A stretch of DNA of 64,000 nucleotides from positions 1-64,000 of the forward strand of contig CBDUMS010000005.1 in the NCBI GenBank assembly GCA_965368405.1. Direction: 5' to 3'. The notes below the pieces were generated by a model. That model saw nothing but the letters and a program-made list of their open reading frames with translations, was not told where the DNA came from and did not search any database. Shown here piece by piece: positions 9,707 through 18,257 of this stretch. The stretch is from S012-113 sp965368405. Its GTDB lineage: Bacteria > Bacteroidota > Bacteroidia > Cytophagales > Cyclobacteriaceae. Every line of letters begins with the position of its first letter. The stretch's first letter is position 1. The position numbers and the translations under genes were made by a program.

Positions 9707-10864
9707 CTAAGCTTTTTTGCTTTTCATTGCATAGACTGCCGCAAAACCAACATAGAGAATACATAATACGAGTACCCCCATACTTAACTCAACACCATAA
9801 TGCTGACTAATCAGTCCCATAATTGGAGGTATAACCGCTCCTCCACTAACAAAAAAGATGATTAAGCCTGAAATTTCATTGGCATACTCCGGCCTGCTTT
9901 CAACAGTGATTCCGAAAATAATCGGGAAAATATTTGCAAACCCAAGTCCAGTTATGAATATCATTACCTGTACAAGGAATAAGTCGTTCAAGAGGATGAG
10001 ACCTGCCAACCCAACTAAGGTAAGCGTGGTACTAATCGTTAGAAATAGCTTAGCGTCTAGTTTTCTTAAAAGCACAGCACCCGCTAACCTACCGATCATT
10101 AGAGCAGCAAAATAAATACTTATGCCAAGACTAGCCACCTCAAGGCTTACTCCAAATCTAGCTTGTAAATAAGATGCAATATTCGTGTTCATGGCAACGT
10201 CGAAACCAACCATGGCAAAAATTGACATAATCATAATTAGCACAAACCTGTTTTTAAGCAGATTAATAATAGTTGAAATACTTGCAGATTCCTTCTCGGG
10301 CTTCGATTCTGTAACCTTAACAGAGTATAACCAAATAGAAGAAATTACCGATAAGACAGCATATAAAGGAAATATAAGTTTCCAATTTCCAAAGTAAGCT
10401 GCTAGACCAGCGGTAATTATTGGTCCAAACATTGATGCAATAGCTTTAATAAATTGAGATAAGCTAAGATTGGCAACCTTAGTAGATTCAGACGACACAT
10501 CGATGAGGAGTGGATTGGCAGAAACCTGCAGTATGGTATTGCCGATACCAAGTAATACAAAGCCAATAATTACGGTAGTATAGCTATAGAAGGCAAAAGG
10601 AACCAGAAGACCCACCCCGGTTAATAACATCCCTAAGATAACGGTGATCTTTTTACCGTTTCTATCTTGAAATATTCCTGTAGGTATCGAGACGAGTGCA
10701 AACCAAATGAAGACCATACTGGGTAATAATTGGGCTACGCTATCCGTCAGCTGAAAGTCTTGTTTCACATACCCTGTTGCGACTCCAACAATATCAACAA
10801 ATCCCATTATATAAAATGAGAACAGTACGGGCATAAAACTTTTAATTGAGGTTTTTGAGGTCAT
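9707..10864 (-). CDS. FHS-type MFS sugar permease
   Basis: The 385-residue protein consists of about twelve hydrophobic segments. It resembles the FucP/GluP branch of the major facilitator superfamily: an early FYIMGFVDIVGVATGYVK segment, the loop-2 FQDRNGKKITVI signature, and GIGNTILQVSANPLL in helix 4, which is typical of fucose:H+ and glucose/galactose symporters. It sits in the inner membrane and probably imports mannose released by the GH92 enzyme, handing it to the adjacent ROK kinase (4 bp away) and to the isomerase on the other side (24 bp). Substrate assignment is contextual. Confidence 0.9.
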   Translation of the reverse strand: MTSKTSIKSFMPVLFSFYIMGFVDIVGVATGYVKQDFQLTDSVAQLLPSMVFIWFALVSIPTGIFQDRNGKKITVILGMLLTGVGLLVPFAFYSYTTVIIGFVLLGIGNTILQVSANPLLIDVSSESTKVANLSLSQFIKAIASMFGPIITAGLAAYFGNWKLIFPLYAVLSVISSIWLYSVKVTESKPEKESASISTIINLLKNRFVLIMIMSIFAMVGFDVAMNTNIASYLQARFGVSLEVASLGISIYFAALMIGRLAGAVLLRKLDAKLFLTISTTLTLVGLAGLILLNDLFLVQVMIFITGLGFANIFPIIFGITVESRPEYANEISGLIIFFVSGGAVIPPIMGLISQHYGVELSMGVLVLCILYVGFAAVYAMKSKKA

Positions 10865-10888
10865 GTTGATGATTGTTGGTTATACTAT

Positions 10889-12613
10889 TTATCTAATATA
10901 AGCTTTAATAATGGCCAATTCTTTATCTGTTTCGTGAGCGGGGCGAATAGTATAGTCCCCAACTGCTGCTGGAACAATAAAGACTTCAGCATAATTTATG
11001 GTTAGAGATTCAAATTGGTTCTCGGGGCTTTCGATAATAATTTGGTCACCCTCTATTAGGCAAATAACCTGGACTGTCCCTTCTGTATTGTGTTGCGTGA
11101 TCTTATTAAACCAAAACCTTCGCGTCTCAATGAATTCAAGCTCATGTAAACCAGTCTTTTCTTCTCTATAAACTCCATTTGAAGACAGTTCTACAACATT
11201 ATTAATTAGATTTTTTTGCGTCCACTCAGGGGTCCGGTCCCATTGAATCACCTGCTCACCATGATCAATATTAATTGGTCGAGGTTTGCCATCCATGCCA
11301 AGTCTGCCCCAGTCCCATAGTTTAAAGGTAAAGATATAAGGGGTCGCGCTAATCTCAAGAACCATACAACCCTTCGCCGAACAGTGAACCGTACCTGCCG
11401 GTATTAAGAAATGATCGTGTTTTTTCGCCGACCAAGACTTGGCGTACTTATCGGCATTAAACATCTCGCCGGTAGCTTGCGCTTTTCTGAGGTCAGCCAT
11501 CATTGCAGCAGGCTCTATATCGTCCTTTAGTCCAAGGTATACCTTCGCATCTTCGGAAGCGTCCATTATATAATAGCTCTCGTCCTGTGTATAATCCATA
11601 TCAAACTGCTCTTTGATATACTCCGTGAGAGGATGAACTTGTAAGCTAAGGTTACCCCCCTCTATGGTGTCGAGGAAATCAAATCGAATAGGAAACTCTG
11701 CCCCAAATTGGTCATAAACATTCTTTCCTAATAATTCTTTGGGCTGTTGAAAAACCACATTAATTGATGGGAGCTCCATGACCGTATTTTCGAACTCTAT
11801 GAGGAGACTGTTTTCTTCTGGAACACAATTAAAGCACCAGGCATAATTATCATTCTCCTTATCCAGTTCACACACTTCTTTCATCCATTGCCCACCCCAC
11901 GGTCCAGGGTCAAAAAATGGCACAACACTGAAAGGTTGTTTAGCGGCAGATTCAATCGTTTTAGTGATTGTTTTGCCATGGGCCATTTTGGGCTCATTAG
12001 GCTTATTTGTATCAAGCACATAGTCCCAGCTCGCCATTGTTTGAACTTTTATTCGATCACAGATACGCCAATCTACGAAGTAGCCAATTTTATACTTTCG
12101 TTCAAAAAGATCCTCATGGTTCACCAATCCCAAATTTGGCACCTCATTCGCCCTCATTCGCTGCTGAATCTCCCATCTTGCCATATCCGCATATAGAAAC
12201 ACGTCGTGCTCAACTGCGATACGGGAAGCTCCTGGGCCAATTACAATAGTAATCGTTGAGCTATGCTTTAATTGATCGCGAACCAGGTTACACTTATCAA
12301 GGTCCAAAAACTGATCTATCGATAATCCTGATATCTTACCAAAAACTCTATCTTCCGTTACGTCTGGCAACGTTATAGATAAAATCTCTTCTTCAGGTTT
12401 AAAGAGGGTTCTGGTATCGACTACTGCTCCAACTTCAGATAAGCCGTCTATGATTTCTTCTAGAAAGGTGCCCTGATAAGTTTCGACGACAATTACGGCA
12501 CCAGGGTTTCCGTCAATCCCCTGCTTTAGCTGGTTTGCAATATTCGGCCATCCAAGAACACATAATTTCTGCTCTCCAACAGCTTTTATTGATGGGTATT
12601 TATTAAACGTCAT
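10889..12613 (-). CDS. manA: Class I mannose-6-phosphate isomerase with N-terminal extension
   Basis: Residues about 260-574 are a type I phosphomannose isomerase. Zinc ligands are visible as SLQVHP (Gln and His), the Glu in DESYYIMD, and the His in IPAGTVHCSAKG, followed by the FKLWDWGRLG segment. The enzyme interconverts mannose 6-phosphate and fructose 6-phosphate, linking mannose uptake to glycolysis. At 574 residues it is almost twice the usual 300-390. The first 250 residues form a separate alpha/beta-looking domain with KLCVLGWPNIANQLKQ, a hydrophobic ITIVIGPGASRIA strand-loop and FVDWRICDR, vaguely like nucleoside-kinase-type folds but without an intact Walker A motif. Its role is unknown. 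The gene is 13 bp after susD. Confidence 0.9.
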   Translation of the reverse strand: MTFNKYPSIKAVGEQKLCVLGWPNIANQLKQGIDGNPGAVIVVETYQGTFLEEIIDGLSEVGAVVDTRTLFKPEEEILSITLPDVTEDRVFGKISGLSIDQFLDLDKCNLVRDQLKHSSTITIVIGPGASRIAVEHDVFLYADMARWEIQQRMRANEVPNLGLVNHEDLFERKYKIGYFVDWRICDRIKVQTMASWDYVLDTNKPNEPKMAHGKTITKTIESAAKQPFSVVPFFDPGPWGGQWMKEVCELDKENDNYAWCFNCVPEENSLLIEFENTVMELPSINVVFQQPKELLGKNVYDQFGAEFPIRFDFLDTIEGGNLSLQVHPLTEYIKEQFDMDYTQDESYYIMDASEDAKVYLGLKDDIEPAAMMADLRKAQATGEMFNADKYAKSWSAKKHDHFLIPAGTVHCSAKGCMVLEISATPYIFTFKLWDWGRLGMDGKPRPINIDHGEQVIQWDRTPEWTQKNLINNVVELSSNGVYREEKTGLHELEFIETRRFWFNKITQHNTEGTVQVICLIEGDQIIIESPENQFESLTINYAEVFIVPAAVGDYTIRPAHETDKELAIIKAYIR

Positions 12614-12626
12614 TCACTCAATTAGT

Positions 12627-14114
12627 TTAGTAGCCAGTGTTTTGAGTAAGATTGGGATTTAAGTCTCGCTCTCTTTGTGGGATTGGTAATAGATTATGAA
12701 AATCTTTGGGTGTTGCATTAGGCTTACCTGAACTAGTAACCTTTTCAATCAATTTTCCATGTCGTACTAAATCATGGTATCTCGACCCTTCCATTACCAG
12801 TTCTAACCTACGTTCGTCCAAGACTGCGTCTTTAAAGGATTGGTAGTCAAGACCACCTAAATCTGGAAGGATGCTCTGCTCAACTGTACCGTTAAACCTG
12901 GCTCGTGCCCTAACTTGGTTTATTGCGGCGTAGGCCTCAGCCGTTGGTCCATTATTCAATTCATTTAGTGCCTCTGCATATACTAAAAGGATGTCCGCTA
13001 AGCGAATATATATAACATCTGAATCTGTATTGTTTCCCCGTGGTTCCGCCACTTGATCCCAGAATTTAGCTATATGAGGATCAAATGTTTCTGTTGAGCC
13101 ATCGGAATATGTAAATGATGTTATAAATGTAACGGCACGTCGTTGGTCTAGAGGATTAAAGCTATTATAAAGGTCATCGGAAGGTGTTTCCCATCCATGA
13201 GCGTTCTCTGGTCCCTCGCCATTTTTATCTAAGCCCGGAGGTAGTAATCTAACATGGTATTGATTAGGTTTAAAACCTTGACTTAGGGTTCCGCTGAAGT
13301 TCACGGCAAATATTATTTCGCCAGAATTCATATTATTTATCTTAAATATATCAGCATAGTTTGGCCAAAGTTGATAACCTCCATTCGTAATAACATGATT
13401 GGCATAATCTGCAGCCTCCTGATAATTCCCAATTTCTAAGTGTACTCTTGCCAATAAAGCAGATGCCGCAAAAGGAGTTGGTCTTCCTTGACCTACTCTG
13501 TATCCTGTACTTAAATCAGATTCTGCATCTTCCAAATCCATGATTATTTGATCATAAACCTCAGCAAGAGGTGTTCTGCCTTTATAAGCATCCTCAAGAT
13601 TGGTAACTGGTTTAGTAATAAGCGGGACATCGCCAAAGAAGCGCACTGCTTCAAAGTACATCATAGCCCTTATAAATTTAGCTTCAGAAACAAGATGATC
13701 TTTCTTTTCCTGATCCATCGCTACGGCGGGTACTTTATCGATAACAATGTTTGCCGCACTAATGGTTTTGTATAAATCCTGCCAATAGTACTCAATACGG
13801 ACGTTTTCAGATGTCATTTTAAATTCTGAAATATTTCGGTATTCTATTGAAGCCAGGTTTTCTACGACATTATCCGACATCAGGTCTTTGAAAACCCAAA
13901 AATCATTAAAATAAATTCCTCCAAATTTCGGATCCCATAGAAAGTCCGTACCTACACTCAAGTAGTCATAGAGTGCGTTAGTCGCAGCTACAGCGTCGGC
14001 TTCTGTGCGGTAGTAGTTTGCCGAGGTAATCAAAGAATCTGGTTCCTCATTAAGGAAATTACATGCCGGCAATCCAAGAACTATCATTAAAAAAAGTGTC
14101 GCTATTTTTTTCAT
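12627..14114 (-). CDS. SusD/RagB-type glycan-binding lipoprotein (mannose locus)
   Basis: The 495-residue protein carries signal peptide and lipobox (GLPAC at residues 14-18), the SusD N-terminus NEEPDSLITSANYYRTEADA, tetratricopeptide-like helices in the middle (RAMMYFEAVRFFGDVPLIT) and the C-terminal DERRLELVMEGSRYHDLVRHG and LLPIPQRERDLNPNLTQN signatures of the RagB/SusD family. It forms the lid of the SusCD outer-membrane importer and captures oligosaccharide. Its start codon overlaps the susC stop by one base, so both are co-translated. The specificity, mannose-containing glycans, is inferred from the neighbours. Confidence 0.96.
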   Translation of the reverse strand: MKKIATLFLMIVLGLPACNFLNEEPDSLITSANYYRTEADAVAATNALYDYLSVGTDFLWDPKFGGIYFNDFWVFKDLMSDNVVENLASIEYRNISEFKMTSENVRIEYYWQDLYKTISAANIVIDKVPAVAMDQEKKDHLVSEAKFIRAMMYFEAVRFFGDVPLITKPVTNLEDAYKGRTPLAEVYDQIIMDLEDAESDLSTGYRVGQGRPTPFAASALLARVHLEIGNYQEAADYANHVITNGGYQLWPNYADIFKINNMNSGEIIFAVNFSGTLSQGFKPNQYHVRLLPPGLDKNGEGPENAHGWETPSDDLYNSFNPLDQRRAVTFITSFTYSDGSTETFDPHIAKFWDQVAEPRGNNTDSDVIYIRLADILLVYAEALNELNNGPTAEAYAAINQVRARARFNGTVEQSILPDLGGLDYQSFKDAVLDERRLELVMEGSRYHDLVRHGKLIEKVTSSGKPNATPKDFHNLLPIPQRERDLNPNLTQNTGY

Positions 14115-17100
14115 TAGAATGTCAAGTTTAAACCGCCTGTGAAAATCATAGTTTGTGGATAAGAGCCAAAGTCTGCCCCCATGTTAAGGTTATTGAATGG
14201 GAAGCGATTAACTTCTGGATCATAACCTGAATAGTCTGTGATGGTTAGTAAGTTTTTTACGCTTACATAAACTCTTGCACTTGACAATTTCAACCTATCA
14301 TTAAACTTTGAAGAGAAATTGTAGCTTATGGTTACATCTCTTAGTCTCAAATAAGACCCGCTTTCGACATGAATGTCGGAAAATGCATTGGCTCGTGGCG
14401 TTGCATTGGCGCGCGGATATTCATTAGTTGGATTTGTTGGAGTCCATCGTTTAAGGGCAACCCTGGAGTTATTCCTATTGCCATCAAAGCTCTCTAGTCC
14501 GAATCTATTAAAATTCGCAATTTTATTGCCTACCACTCCCTGAAAGAAGAAATTTAATTCAAAGCTCTTATAGGAGATTACATTCCCGAGTCCGAATGAA
14601 AACTTCGGATTGGCATCACCTAGCCTAACTTTATCCAAGTCATTAATAATGCCATCACCGTTCTGGTCGATATACTTTCTGTCGCCGTGCATAGGCGAAT
14701 AGTCGGAAAAATATGGAATATCGCCCACACTTTCACCAAGTTGAATGATTCCATCGGTCTCGTAACCATAAAAACTACCAATCGGACTACCAACAGTAAT
14801 CTGGCTCCATCCGTTTATGCCAAGCAATGGCGTAGCAAGTAACCTTTCATTCTCCTCACCGGTGAGCTTCGTGATCTTATTTCTATTAACCGCAAAATTG
14901 AGTGATGTATTCCACTTCAACTCACCAGTTGTATTCACTGAGTTAACTGAGAGTTCTATGCCTCGATTCTCAAGATTACCGACATTGTCGAATACGTTTG
15001 TAAAACCCGATAAGTAAGGAACTGCGCGGTCGAGCAATAAGTCAACGGTATTCTTATAATATATATCTGCGGTAACTGAGACTCTATTATTGAATAAACC
15101 GAGATCAACTCCAATATCAAATTGGTGCGTGGTCTCCCATTTTAGATTAGCATTTTCAGGAGATAAAGGGCCTGCACCTTTGGCAATCTCAGATTCACCA
15201 AAATAAGCCTCCGTAATCTCTAATAAGCCAAGTGAAGAGTAAGATGGAATTCCTTCGTTGCCAACAGTTCCATAACCGGCTCTAAGCTTAAGCTCAGAAA
15301 TTGTAAGAGAATTTACTAGAAAATCTTCATTACCAATTCTCCATGCCAAAGAAAATGAAGGGAAATAGCCAAATTTATTTCCATCGCCAAACTTCGACGA
15401 ACCATCAACCCTTAGCGAAGCTGTTGCCAGGTACTTATCTTTAAGTACGTAATTCACGCGGCCTAAGAACGACATCATCTGCCAGCCAGCCGCACCATTT
15501 ATTAATAATGTTTTCTTCTTCCCTGCTTGAAGCGAATTAAAACCAAGTCGATTATCATCGAAATCAGAAGTTGAGCCAAACATAAATTTTCCATTATAAG
15601 CCTGCATAGTATAGCCTACGATAGCATTTATTGATTGGTCATTGAAACTTTTGTTATAAGCGAGTGTATTTTCCCAAAGCCAGGTGTAGCCATCACTATT
15701 GGCCACAGTAGCAGCCCCTTTACTAGCTTCTGCTCTCTTTAAAAAATTAGGGGTGAATGCCTCCTCTTTATTAAAAAAGGCATCCACCCCAACCTGTGTC
15801 TTAAATACTAGAGAAGGCAGAACCTCCCATGATAAATAGAGACTACTAAATACTTTATTGGTTGTTGTGCGCTGTTGGTTCTCGTTGGCATCCGCTACTG
15901 GATTACCAACGGCAGGCTGCGATGTGTTATTTTCATAAACATATTGACCATTGTTGTCGTATACGCCCAAACCAGGATTAAACTCAAGCGCCCAAGAGGT
16001 TATACTTGAAGGAATAGCCCCTTCTGAATCTGTAACAACTCCGTTTATCACACTACGATTAAGGTTAATACTGGTACCTATCTTAACCTTATCTGATAAT
16101 TTCTGATCGAGGTTTACTCTAAAAATTCCTCTTGTGAAGTCAGAGCCAATAATTACCCCTTGCTGACTGAAAATATTGGCCGAAACTAGATAGCTGGTGC
16201 CATCTTTACCTCCTGATACGCCAAACTGTGCGTTCACAATTGGAGCAAGTCTAAAGATTTCGTCCTGCCAATTAGTGCCTTCACCAAGATTGATCGGACT
16301 TGCATATATCACCTTGCGAGGAACACCTGCATTATCCGCCGCTTCGTTCCCCAGCATTGCCAGCTCCGATGCGTTTAGCATATCTAAAGTCTTTCGAACC
16401 CGCTGCACACCGCCACTAATAGCAGCATTAATTACTGTTTTGCCCTTTGCACCCCGTTTCGTTGAAACAAGAATTACACCGTTCGCGCCACGAGCACCAT
16501 ATATTGCTGTAGCAGATGCATCTTTTAGAATTTCTATTGATTCTATATCTGCTGAATTAATGCTATTTAAAGGGTTGAAGGCAGGCCCCTGAACCGCACC
16601 TGTTGACCCCTGATTTGGGTCTGAGATGATAGGGACACCATCTACAACGTAAAGAGGTTCATTGGTGCCTCGGATAGACGAGGTGCCTCGAATTCTAATA
16701 GATGAAGAAGCCCCAGGTTGACCCGAGGTTTGCGTTACAACTACACCTGCAGCTTTGCCCTGTAATCCTTGATCTAAGGATGAAACAGTGGTATTAAGAA
16801 TATCTTCGGATTTCAATGAAACTACAGAACCGGTTAGATCGCTTTTTTTAACAGAACCATAACCTATAACAACCACCTCTTCCATTTCGGTAGCATCGGT
16901 GAGCATGTTTATAGTTAAGGGTGTATTATCAACCGGTATTACTTCCTGTGTAAGGTAACCCACGAAGCTAACTATGAGCGTATCGCCTACTTTAATTGAA
17001 AGTGTAAAATCGCCATCGATACCCGTTATTGTTCCGTTGGTTGTTCCTTTGATTCGAATAGTAGCCCCTGGAAGCGGTAAGCCATCATCGAGAACAGTCC

Positions 17101-17185
17101 CTGCTAATTGAAGGTTTTGCGCTTCGGCGAGAGAGAGCACCAATAGCATTAATACTCCTGAGAAAAGGTATTTTAGTTTTGCCAT
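14114..17185 (-). CDS. SusC/RagA-type TonB-dependent transporter (mannose locus)
   Basis: The 1023-residue outer-membrane protein has a signal peptide (MAKLKYLFSG...AEA), a CarboxypepD_reg-like domain (residues about 25-100, GTVLDDGLPLPGATIRIKG), the TonB-box-like EEVVVIGYG at about 104-112, a plug domain (SIRIRGTSSIRGTNEPLYVVDG, YGARGANGVILVSTKRG) and a large beta-barrel ending in an aromatic residue (GLNLTF). It imports oligosaccharides through the outer membrane with energy from TonB. It is followed without gap by susD. Upstream is a 106-bp spacer with a strong hairpin that separates it from the Ig-like lipoprotein. Confidence 0.97.
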   Translation of the reverse strand: MAKLKYLFSGVLMLLVLSLAEAQNLQLAGTVLDDGLPLPGATIRIKGTTNGTITGIDGDFTLSIKVGDTLIVSFVGYLTQEVIPVDNTPLTINMLTDATEMEEVVVIGYGSVKKSDLTGSVVSLKSEDILNTTVSSLDQGLQGKAAGVVVTQTSGQPGASSSIRIRGTSSIRGTNEPLYVVDGVPIISDPNQGSTGAVQGPAFNPLNSINSADIESIEILKDASATAIYGARGANGVILVSTKRGAKGKTVINAAISGGVQRVRKTLDMLNASELAMLGNEAADNAGVPRKVIYASPINLGEGTNWQDEIFRLAPIVNAQFGVSGGKDGTSYLVSANIFSQQGVIIGSDFTRGIFRVNLDQKLSDKVKIGTSINLNRSVINGVVTDSEGAIPSSITSWALEFNPGLGVYDNNGQYVYENNTSQPAVGNPVADANENQQRTTTNKVFSSLYLSWEVLPSLVFKTQVGVDAFFNKEEAFTPNFLKRAEASKGAATVANSDGYTWLWENTLAYNKSFNDQSINAIVGYTMQAYNGKFMFGSTSDFDDNRLGFNSLQAGKKKTLLINGAAGWQMMSFLGRVNYVLKDKYLATASLRVDGSSKFGDGNKFGYFPSFSLAWRIGNEDFLVNSLTISELKLRAGYGTVGNEGIPSYSSLGLLEITEAYFGESEIAKGAGPLSPENANLKWETTHQFDIGVDLGLFNNRVSVTADIYYKNTVDLLLDRAVPYLSGFTNVFDNVGNLENRGIELSVNSVNTTGELKWNTSLNFAVNRNKITKLTGEENERLLATPLLGINGWSQITVGSPIGSFYGYETDGIIQLGESVGDIPYFSDYSPMHGDRKYIDQNGDGIINDLDKVRLGDANPKFSFGLGNVISYKSFELNFFFQGVVGNKIANFNRFGLESFDGNRNNSRVALKRWTPTNPTNEYPRANATPRANAFSDIHVESGSYLRLRDVTISYNFSSKFNDRLKLSSARVYVSVKNLLTITDYSGYDPEVNRFPFNNLNMGADFGSYPQTMIFTGGLNLTF

Positions 17186-17248
17186 GGCAAGATAAGAAAA
17201 GAGAGAAGAGAGAGATTATCTAACTGATTAAATTAGAACGTAGAAAAT

Positions 17249-17274
17249 GAAAGATGGGCTTATACCCATCTTTC
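17249..17274 (-). terminator. Ten-bp perfect hairpin between the Ig-like lipoprotein gene and susC
   Basis: GAAAGATGGG and CCCATCTTTC form a perfect 10-bp inverted repeat around a 6-nt loop. On the minus strand it is followed by ATTTTCT, only moderately T-rich. It may be a (partial) terminator or attenuator between the lipoprotein and susC, or an mRNA-stabilising stem. A TAGATTTG box (minus strand, 17274-17281) touches its upstream edge, but I see no TTG at the expected distance. Confidence 0.5.
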
Positions 17275-17291
17275 AAATCTAAAAGAACTAA

Positions 17292-18134
17292 TTAAAAATC
17301 GTTGCATGGACCAGCGTGCACGCCTGCATCATCTTCCGGTCCAGGATGATAAGGGTCAAAGTCACTACCTTTAGCCAGTGTTGTCATAATTTTATTGTAC
17401 TCCTCAACAGCGTCGTATGAAGGATCAAACTGATCTAATCCACGATAAATTACATCGGCCTCTAATTTACTGGCGTCAATCGTAGTTATGTCTAATGTAT
17501 CTCTAACATCACCAAGGAAAGCACCGGTTCTTGTCATTATCAAACGACCAGTTTCTTCATTCACTTCCCAGTAGCAGTAGTTATACCAAAGATCACCAAA
17601 ATCATCAGCTTTTTCACCAACACTTTTGTCGTAAGTTCCATCTGAATTAAATCTATAAACATCGTCCGTATAAACGTCACTTATATCACTCATTCCAGTC
17701 TTTTTTCTTATTTCATCAGAAAGCAACCAGTCAAACTTCACTAGCAATTGAGCTTTAGTCAATTCAACATCCACAACCGTTTCAACCGGTGAGCTAGCCT
17801 GCCCATCTACATCGAAAGCGGTAAATCTGAATTTTAAGATAGGTTCAACATCATCCTCAGTAACGGTATAGTTGAAAGTATACTTGCCATCGGTAAGCGT
17901 TGTGCTTTCTGTTGGAGCACCTTCTTCGGTATCTCCCCAATACTTTTGTACTGATATTTTACTAAAACCGGCCTCGGCGGTAACAGTTGCAACAATTGCA
18001 ATTGATTCTCCGGCTTTTGCCGATAATTCCGTGTTATCTAAAGTAACACTAGGAGCGGCTTTATCTTTTTCGCAAGATTGTAATGCAAATACACCTGCAA
18101 ACAATACGACCGCCAATTTGAAAAATGGTTTCAT
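17292..18134 (-). CDS. Ig-like surface lipoprotein upstream of susC
   Basis: I place the start at the ATG at 18134, not at the GTG at 18167, because it begins MKPFFKLAVVLFAGVFALQSC, a complete lipoprotein signal with lipobox LQSC; this gives 280 residues. The mature protein opens with an Ig/PKD-like beta domain (APSVTLDNTELSAKAGESIAI, with two further strands to about residue 120), then a unique C-terminal domain with DVYRFNSDGTYDKSVGEK and YNYCYWEVNEETGRLIMTRTG that resembles lipocalin-type sheets. The tail is acidic and His-rich (PYHPGPEDDAGVHAGPC). Probably a SusE-like glycan-binding partner of the adjacent SusCD, though such proteins normally lie downstream of susD. Family not recognised. 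Confidence 0.8.
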   Translation of the reverse strand: MKPFFKLAVVLFAGVFALQSCEKDKAAPSVTLDNTELSAKAGESIAIVATVTAEAGFSKISVQKYWGDTEEGAPTESTTLTDGKYTFNYTVTEDDVEPILKFRFTAFDVDGQASSPVETVVDVELTKAQLLVKFDWLLSDEIRKKTGMSDISDVYTDDVYRFNSDGTYDKSVGEKADDFGDLWYNYCYWEVNEETGRLIMTRTGAFLGDVRDTLDITTIDASKLEADVIYRGLDQFDPSYDAVEEYNKIMTTLAKGSDFDPYHPGPEDDAGVHAGPCNDF

Positions 18135-18176
18135 TCTTTTACTTAGTTTGGTTGAACAAATATTCACTCAAATATA

Positions 18177-18188
18177 GTATGTGCATAC
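18177..18188. promoter_or_regulatory. Candidate GntR operator upstream of the lipoprotein-susCD operon
   Basis: GTATG-TG-CATAC is a perfect inverted repeat with a 2-bp spacer. It begins 7 bp downstream of a TAATTTTG box (minus strand), so it would cover the transcription start. The same motif with one change (GTATG-AA-CATAT) lies before the GntR gene at 20088-20099, in the same relation to a TAnnTTTG box. Assignment to the neighbouring GntR protein is inference. Confidence 0.5.
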
Positions 18189-18195
18189 ATATGAA

Positions 18196-18203
18196 CAAAA
18201 TTA
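18196..18203 (-). promoter_or_regulatory. Candidate -7 box (TAATTTTG) for the lipoprotein-susCD operon
   Basis: On the minus strand the sequence TAATTTTG matches the Bacteroidota -7 consensus TAnnTTTG. It lies about 60 bp before the start codon at 18134 and immediately upstream of the inverted repeat at 18177-18188. No clear TTG -33 element is seen at 19 bp. Confidence 0.4.
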
Positions 18204-18257
18204 TTTGAGTTAAATTTTAATACGCTTAAATATCATATAAAATCCTCTATTATCGCA

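Noticed and set aside
16197..16592. Open frame of 131 codons on the plus strand
   Set aside because: It is antisense to the plug domain of SusC, whose sequence is strongly conserved; the composition (Ala/Pro/Ser-rich) is that of a shadow.
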